64,000 bases of DNA from Prosapia bicincta (taxonomy: Eukaryota; Arthropoda; Insecta; Hemiptera; Cercopidae): the NCBI GenBank assembly GCA_036971475.1, contig JBAIZL010000002.1, positions 15,132,868-15,196,867 of the forward strand. The letters are read 5' to 3'. Below are positions 57,825-64,000 of this stretch, one piece after another. The notes below the pieces were generated by a model. That model had not been told where the DNA came from. It did no database searches and worked only from the letters and a program-made list of their open reading frames with translations. A program made the position numbers and the translations under genes. The stretch's first letter is position 1, and every line of letters starts with the position of its first letter.

Positions 57825-57846
57825 TAATACACAAGAATACATATTG

Positions 57847-57849
<3 letters not shown>

Positions 57850-57891
<42 letters not shown>
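57850..57891. repeat. (AT)n microsatellite right of third fold-back
   Basis: TA dinucleotides between the fold-back and module T. Confidence 0.95.
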
Positions 57892-57894
<3 letters not shown>

Positions 57895-57897
<3 letters not shown>

Positions 57898-58260
57898 TTT
57901 ATAAACTAAAGCTCAGTTCAATCTCTTAGTCACTTGTTATTTTACCATTGAACAGAATATATATAAATAATTTGTGGTTTTGTGAATTTATCAAACACAC
58001 TCGCAAAGCATTGCCTAATATTAACACACGCTTGTGTCATTAGAACAAGTTTGGCTTTAAGTTATAACGGATTATTTACATTTAAATTTTACGCTGTGTG
58101 TACATTGCTTCTCCTAACAGCAAGCTTGTGTATATTACTGTATACTGACTCCAGAGTAAGGGTTGAATGTAAACATGACAAGCCTTGCTGTATAAACTTT
58201 CCATTTCACCCTGACTTGGAAAAAAACCACTTAACTGATTAACCCCCCCCCTTACTTGAG
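57895..58260. repeat. Module T, copy 2
   Basis: Collinear with 42150-42592. It ends at a C8 tract (about 58243-58250) instead of telomeric repeats. Confidence 0.8.
57982..58242 (+). CDS. ORF in module T with a membrane segment, unrecognised
   Basis: 86 codons. Residues about 35-55 (AVCTLLLLTASLCILLY) form a good transmembrane or signal-anchor segment. A cysteine-containing charged part follows (VECKHDKPCCINFPFHP). The C-terminal half is readable in the same frame in copy 1 (42470-42575), with one substitution (Y-T to Y-P), but the membrane part there is shifted by one lost base. It resembles the N-terminus of a type II membrane or secreted protein, perhaps a decayed first exon. No family recognised. 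Confidence 0.25.
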   Translation: MNLSNTLAKHCLILTHACVIRTSLALSYNGLFTFKFYAVCTLLLLTASLCILLYTDSRVRVECKHDKPCCINFPFHPDLEKNHLTD

Positions 58261-58499
58261 AACATGTCAGAACAACCAGTGTAGAAGTGTCTGTTGTATA
58301 TTTTTCAAAGCTTTTGGTAAACTTGAGGACATTTAACAGTTTTCAAACCTTTGATTCAATTTTTTTAGGAGGAACTAGTTACTGTAGAAAGGTAGTCCGT
58401 ATCTCTTTCTATGAAATGTTATTGTTATTTTTTTTTTAATTATTGGCTATTACAGGTATATAAAAAATAAATAAATAAATAAATTATGCCAACTGCAAG
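58261..58499. other. Unassigned sequence
   Basis: AT-rich, with a short (AAAT)n run near 58465. No feature identified. Confidence 0.5.
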
Positions 58500-60905
58500 C
58501 AAAAACAAACACAAAGATATAAATTTGACAACCTGGAAACAGTTACAAATAAATAAACATTAAGTAGTACATCATACGCACAAGTCTAAATTAGTTAATG
58601 TTAAATAATGGCGAATTATTCAATGTACAGACGTATTATATACAAGCGTGACCCCAACATTGACCAGTGTAGTAGAACCAGAAATAGACGAGTTCCGTTA
58701 TACCACATGACGTCAGCCACACGCACGGCGACTTCAAGGATAAGACAGACTTCCAATGGTGAAAACATGAGAGTAGTACTGTGGCATAGCACTCGAAAGT
58801 CGATTAATAAATATCAACAAATATTATATACATTGGCTCTAGGCTGAAGGACTCCTCAAATTAGCATAAATATTTCTGAAGTGATAGTTTATTATAAAAA
58901 TAATTTATATTAAATCATTGCTTTCCCGTCAAGGTATTTAAGAAACGCATACCTTTCAGGATGTACTTTACATCATATGACTTCATGTAACAGCTGATAC
59001 TTTGCTATAGGTTATGTTTTAGAGCAGCAGTTTTCACTTAGATTATTATTACATAGTTTTGATCAGTTATTAAAAAAAATCAATAATATTTATTTATTTA
59101 AGATTTGTTTAAATTTTAATAAATCTAAAAAGAAATAGTTAATTATAACGATAATATTAGGTTATGTATTTTTAATCCAATTTTATAATTAAAACATTTT
59201 TAGAACCACATATGCTTTTTAAAAATAATTTTAATTTTGTTATTAAAATTTATATTCGGAACATCTAATAAATGTTGTTTGTAAAAATAGAATGACAAAT
59301 GTATAAGTTCATATTTTCGCCGATTACCTTTCAACTTTTGCGAAATTTCTAACTACAAATTCTTCTGTCAGAACACCCCCGTGTGCCTGAACGATTTTTG
59401 TTTACATTAATTAAACAACACTCATTTGAATATGTTTATTATTTATTTTTAAATACCTACAAGTTCTACCGAAATATCTATTTTTGAATAAAGTTTAACA
59501 CAATTTTTTCTTTTTTTTGCTTAAATTTCAACTAATCAAAAACAGATTTTGCAACTCCATGTTTTAAAATTTTCTAAATTCATTTAATTCAGACACATCC
59601 ACTGTACTTACAAATAATAAATAAACGTGCGTAAAACAATAATAAATATACTTTACACAGAAATGTTTAATTCTTTAAGTAGGTGATTTTCCCAAACAAA
59701 AAATATAATTAAAAAAAAATATTAATTGAGTAGGTAATAAGACAAAATGACCGACTTGATATTCAACCATCTAATTTATGCAATTGTTATTTCAAGTGGT
59801 TGATAAAAATGTATGGAAAAAATTTCATATGCTACTCAGGTCAACTAAGATAAGCTTTATTTTCGTTTCTTGTTATTAAATAATTACAATTAATATACAT
59901 AAATTATTATAGCACTTGCACTAAAACAGCTGTTCTACCACATAACATATAAACTCAGGTGTTTTATAAAATCATAGCTTAAACGTAGTTCAAGCCAATC
60001 AGAACGAATTAACTATAATACATACCTGTTCCCTTTGTGAAACGTTTTCCCCCCCATAAAAAACTAAAATCAGTTCTTATTTGAATTTAGTTTTTGAAAA
60101 AATGTATTTATTTAACTATATTAACATCAGTTAAGTGATATAGACTACAAATTTTAAAACAATAATTCGAACTTTAGTGGATGGATAAACAGAATTTTGT
60201 TAACGGTTGTAAACTTGAACGAGTTATATATAACGAGAGTGTGACCTAAACGAAGGAATTTAAAAGATATAACTGAAAAGTAAAGAAGAACGACGTAGGT
60301 GACCAATAACGTACAGAATATTATAAAGAGGCTGAATGTATTTTACTTAAATTTTTCCTAAACTTTTCTATAAAATATCTGGAAAGCCCTCGAGTATGTT
60401 TGCGTTTCTATTAGGAGACAAATGTGTGCACTCTAAACAACTTACTAACAACACTTTGTTTTAGGAATGTGTTGAATATAGCTTGTTTACTGTTTACAAT
60501 GACGGAAGTAGCCGTTCCGATGTGGGCGAGCCTCGTGTTTAAACCTCAATCACAAGAAGGCAGTTGTTAATGTGGACATTTTAAAATGATGAACCATTCC
60601 ACAGCACATACTTGTTATAAACAGATTTTATATTTAGCTACTTGGCGAATTAGAAAGAACCTTAATCACGGATTGATGTTCAGAGAATTTAATTAAAAAC
60701 TGTCTTGGATTGAATTTATTCTTAAGACAATAATCCATTTTAAATTTATGCATCCTCAAATAAATAACTAAATTGCCAATTCTCAAAAATTCTCAATAAT
60801 AACATAAATTTATCGATTCTTGTTTCTGGGACTCGGTAAACAAAACATCGAATAGTAGAACTATGTTTGAAATAGAAACACCTGTTTGCAGTGCTAACAC
60901 CTCTT
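58500..60905. repeat. Module L, copy 3
   Basis: Collinear with 3360-5861 but more diverged, with many small indels. The open frame at 58608-58847 shares the RD.NIDQ.SRTRNR and HMTSAT..ATSR segments with 3477-3677. The two frames diverge at both ends, so this looks like shared descent of non-coding sequence or a very old coding remnant. Confidence 0.75.
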
Positions 60906-61984
60906 TTCAACCCTTTGAGGTCACATTCAGGTGGGCAACCCTGTCACTGCGATGTCACAAAATCTCCCTACTACAAGAACCATAGGTATACTATGTTCGA
61001 TCCCAATGTCCTACCTTAAAATAGTAAGACAAAAGAGGAGTGTGGAATAAGAGGAGCCAAAGAGTGCGTGCCGTAAGGGACCAGGCAGGAACAGGCCAAT
61101 GCTAGCGGTGACCAAGGGATTAATCTCTGATCGATCGGTTAAACCTCAAGAAATCCAGCTACGGAGCTAATCCTTTATACAACCAGAAAGTTTTCAATAT
61201 TTTAAAATTATACATTTAACTACTATTAAAAGTATGCGCGCCGCCCATGGCACTAATAAGGCTATTTGTGGAAATTTCCTCTTTGGGGGGGTAGCTTTCT
61301 AAATGTTATTTTGGGGCAAAACAGCGTTATTTAGCCTCCATACGTCGGAATGTCAATATAACCTTGATGTAGCATAAAAATATTTGAAGTTCGTCACACT
61401 GAAACGTCATAATATCTCTCTCTACTAGAGAGTGTAAGGGCTTACAATCCTGGGTGTAGAAGCAATGCGTTATAACCTTTCTTAGGGTATAAGCCTAATA
61501 GTTGTAGCGGTTGTTTGACGTATTACTTTAAAAAAACAAAAAAAATAGTAGGTTCCTGAAAAGGGACTGTTTTTTTTTTGTTCTGAGGCACTTATCAAGA
61601 AAACCGCGATACAATATATATATATATATATTTATTTATTTATTTATAAATACAATATTTAGACAGAAACCAGTTTTCAGTGCCGAAAATTCTATATGAC
61701 CCCTATTACTTCACCTTCGGCAATTTATTTAAGCTTCAACTAAGTTTCAATTTTAATATAAAGTAAAATATGGTATAATAATATTTCTTGCCTTCGACAC
61801 GAAATGTTTACACAACTCGAATATTTGTTACGTAATGTGTAATTTATTATTGCCTTATACATTCTCTGAAAGCAACTACTTACTGATGTTTTCAGCAGCT
61901 GCTGTGGGTTAGTGCGGAGAGGTACGGACAGTACAGTTGATCAGGAAATTCTGAATCTGTGGAATGTTTCTATTCTATAATGTT
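60906..61984. other. Unassigned sequence, partly GC-richer
   Basis: It separates L copy 3 from the satellite relic. The stretch at 61030-61180 (GGACCAGGCAGGAACAGGCC, CTCTGATCGATCGGTT) differs in composition and may be part of an inserted element, not identified. (AT)n lies at 61613-61630. In the other two unit copies the satellite begins directly after L. Confidence 0.4.
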
Positions 61985-62349
61985 TTATTGTAAATAGAGG
62001 TAATTGAAAGGAGTAAGAGTGAATATTCTGTGGCCATTGACCTACAGGTGTAAGAGGTTTAGGTACTGTTTAAAATGAGAGCGGAGGAACTCTGCTAGGT
62101 ATCAAGATAGATTTATAGATGTGGGAGGTTACCGTCGTTATAACAGGATTGAAGGTGAAGGAGGTAAGAGTGAAAATTCTGTGGCCTCTGATGAACAAGT
62201 GTTCGGAGGTTTAGGTACTGTGAAAAATAATTAGCGGAAAAACTTTTCTAGCCATCAAGATACATTTGCAGATGTGGGAGGTTATCGGAGATCTAACATA
62301 ACTGAAGAAGGAAAGGGTAAGCGTGGGAATCTTGACACCTTTGACGTAC
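61985..62349. repeat. Diverged satellite relic (seed-like units)
   Basis: Roughly two to three units are recognisable from GGAGTAAGAGTGAATATTCT, TTTAGGTACTGT, GAACTCTGCTAGGTATCAAG and GGATTGAAGGTGAAGG. They differ from each other far more than array monomers do. The junction part reads TAGATGTGGGAGGTTACCG, which aligns with the 152-bp class (TAGATATTAGAGGCTACTG), not with the 145-bp class. Confidence 0.75.
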
Positions 62350-63735
62350 AGTTTTTACGAGCTTTACGTACTGTCAAAAGGGAGAGTGGATGCATTCTTT
62401 TAGAGAAGAAGATAAATTTGTAGATGGGGGACCTCCTTGGATCTAATAGGACTTTAGATCACTGTCTGAAGATGGAAGGGTTAGCCTTGACGTACTGTAT
62501 TATGAGCTTAAGGCACGGCCAAAAAAAAGGGAAGGTTGCTGAAAGTGGTTTTTGTTTGATTAAATAGGGTAAATAATAATCAATAAGGTCTCCTTAGATA
62601 ATATTATGAGTACTTATTAACCTTGGTACCGTTAAAGGTACTTGGAGGTAACACAGAAGCACATGTCAGCCGTGCTTCCTAATCATCAGCCAATAGAAAT
62701 GGAAAGTTCAGGTCCAAACCATTCTCATTACCCCTAACTAGAAAAGGATAATATGTCTTCACTCCCTATACTCTATACAAGCATCATAGTACTTCGTATA
62801 TGCCCATGGTTATACTAAGACATTCTGAGTAAATTGTCGAAAACAACTATATAGTAATTTTAACCATTTTTTAAAAATGGTCTAGTGAATAGTGTTTTGT
62901 AGAAAATATGACATTAACGCATTGAACGAAAATGGCCCAACCCAGACAACTGTTCCCGTGTACTTTCTGTTTGTTTTGTCTCCAGAAATAGCCTCAGAGA
63001 ATTTATAAACTGTTTCCACTTGTGTATCTGTCAATAGCAGCCGGTGTCTTACGTTGTGTTACTAAACATGTGTCGGCAGGGAATTTAAATGTTGTTTTGT
63101 TGGAAACATTGTTTAGCACAAGGGTAAATATTTTTTCGTAAAGTTTACACTTTCATTGTTTTTCAGGAAAAAATACTAGGTGGATTTTGTTGTCCGTGAC
63201 TTTCGACGAAATGATTATGTTTAAAGCCAGTATAATGTTAGTACATTGAATATAGATATTTGTATATGTAAAGACGATATTTCCCAAAACTATCACTAGC
63301 ACTACAACAATAAAATATATAATCTACCATGCTGTATATATTTACGATCTTGTAATATTTCTCGCCCCATCCAACAGTTATAAATTCTACTTCGTATTTC
63401 AAATATCAATAGGGATATCATGGTAAAGGTTAAAGAATAATGTCTAGAAATAACTGAGCAATGTTAGGAGTTCCGTAAAATTCTTCATGAATATCATTAG
63501 AATCGGATTTCGCAAAAATCCGTTGCGCATTTCTTCAATGTTCTAAATATAAAAACAGTTTACTTTACCGGCCAAAATAGAAGGCAGTATCACACAAACA
63601 CAGTGGTGTGACTGGTGCCGTATATAGTGAACTAAACCGGCAAAATAATCTTATATTAGTAATGTTATAGATTGATTTTTCAATGAAAATATTTTACCTA
63701 TGTGAAGATTGTCAAACTTCGTTGATAACATCTAA
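62350..63735. repeat. Module R, copy 3 (runs toward window end)
   Basis: It begins with the same very diverged satellite-like units (TCTGAAGATGGAAGGGTTAGCC) and is collinear with 20816-22260. It includes the conserved core at 62910-63158. A short deletion near 62735 and many indels elsewhere mark it as the most distant copy. Confidence 0.8.
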
Positions 63736-63737
63736 TT

Positions 63738-63739
<2 letters not shown>

Positions 63740-63786
<47 letters not shown>
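63740..63786. repeat. (AT)n microsatellite
   Basis: TA run at the position equivalent to 22270-22346. Confidence 0.95.
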
Positions 63787-63788
<2 letters not shown>

Positions 63789-64000
63789 ACTAAATAATCA
63801 CAATTATACCATAAACTTATAAACATAAATACTTAATAATAATTATATACACCTACATACACCCAATACACATACACATATATACCTAAATATACAACAA
63901 TATATTGAAATAAACACATATATACTTGAAAATACTTTAAATCGCCCAATACATACTTCCATATACAGTAGTAGAGTTTCAAAATTCCGAGACCAAATGT
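63787..64000. other. AT-rich tail of module R, copy 3
   Basis: ATACAC/ATATAC-rich sequence continuing past the window edge. No gene seen. Confidence 0.5.

Overview
This window reads as gene-poor, repeat-dense nuclear DNA from an arthropod, most likely a non-dipteran insect. The reasons are interstitial (TTAGG)n/(CCTAA)n arrays (the usual insect telomere motif), a gypsy-group errantivirus-like element with its own envelope gene, Penelope-like element (PLE) debris, AT-rich composition and many (AT)n and (CA)n microsatellites. I found no intact host gene that I would defend. All recognisable coding sequence belongs to retroelements, and all of it is broken.

Layout. 1-3038 is a decayed Penelope-like element: N-terminal KADK-type block, reverse transcriptase, and a C-terminal GIY-YIG endonuclease frame. 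It is split by a younger 633-bp fold-back insertion (1129-1761) flanked by a 13-bp duplication. The fold-back is two near-identical ~290-bp Penelope-type terminal repeats placed head to head. Each arm has GC boxes, a TATA box and a hammerhead ribozyme pointing outward. 3360-5861 is a unique-looking module ('L'). 5862-20815 is a ~15-kb satellite array of 145-bp and 152-bp monomers with higher-order repeats. 20816-25800 is a module 'R'. 25.8-32.6 kb is mostly unassigned sequence with telomere-like repeats, a tRNA-like SINE head, a second fold-back (30853-31155) and a 3 x 71-bp tandem repeat. 32.6-35.1 kb repeats the end of R, then a module 'S' and a Penelope terminal-repeat relic. 35093-42146 is the 5'-truncated, multiply broken errantivirus-like element (gag, protease, RT, RNase H, integrase, env, 3' LTR). 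42150-43440 holds module 'T', CCTAA repeats and a 2 x 174-bp repeat.

From 43441 the series starts again: a second piece of the same Penelope element, a stub of L, 18 satellite monomers of 152 bp (44596-47331), R (47364-51810), spacer, S (54395-56420), Penelope relic, a third fold-back (57632-57824), and T (57895-58260). It then starts a third time: L (58500-60905), a diverged satellite relic (about 61985-62500) and R (62350-63735). The window is therefore about three tandem copies of a complex unit L-satellite-R-S-PLE relic-T. The copies differ mainly in how far the satellite has expanded and which elements inserted.

How the parts fit. The third copy carries only a few diverged satellite-like units, the second carries 18 uniform ones, and the first carries roughly one hundred in two length classes. 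This looks like a frozen series of satellite birth and growth inside a segmental duplication. The most distinctive mobile signal is a group of three unrelated-looking fold-back inserts. All carry the same hammerhead architecture: CUGANGA core, one extra nucleotide before stem II, GAA, and a palindromic stem III suited to dimer formation.
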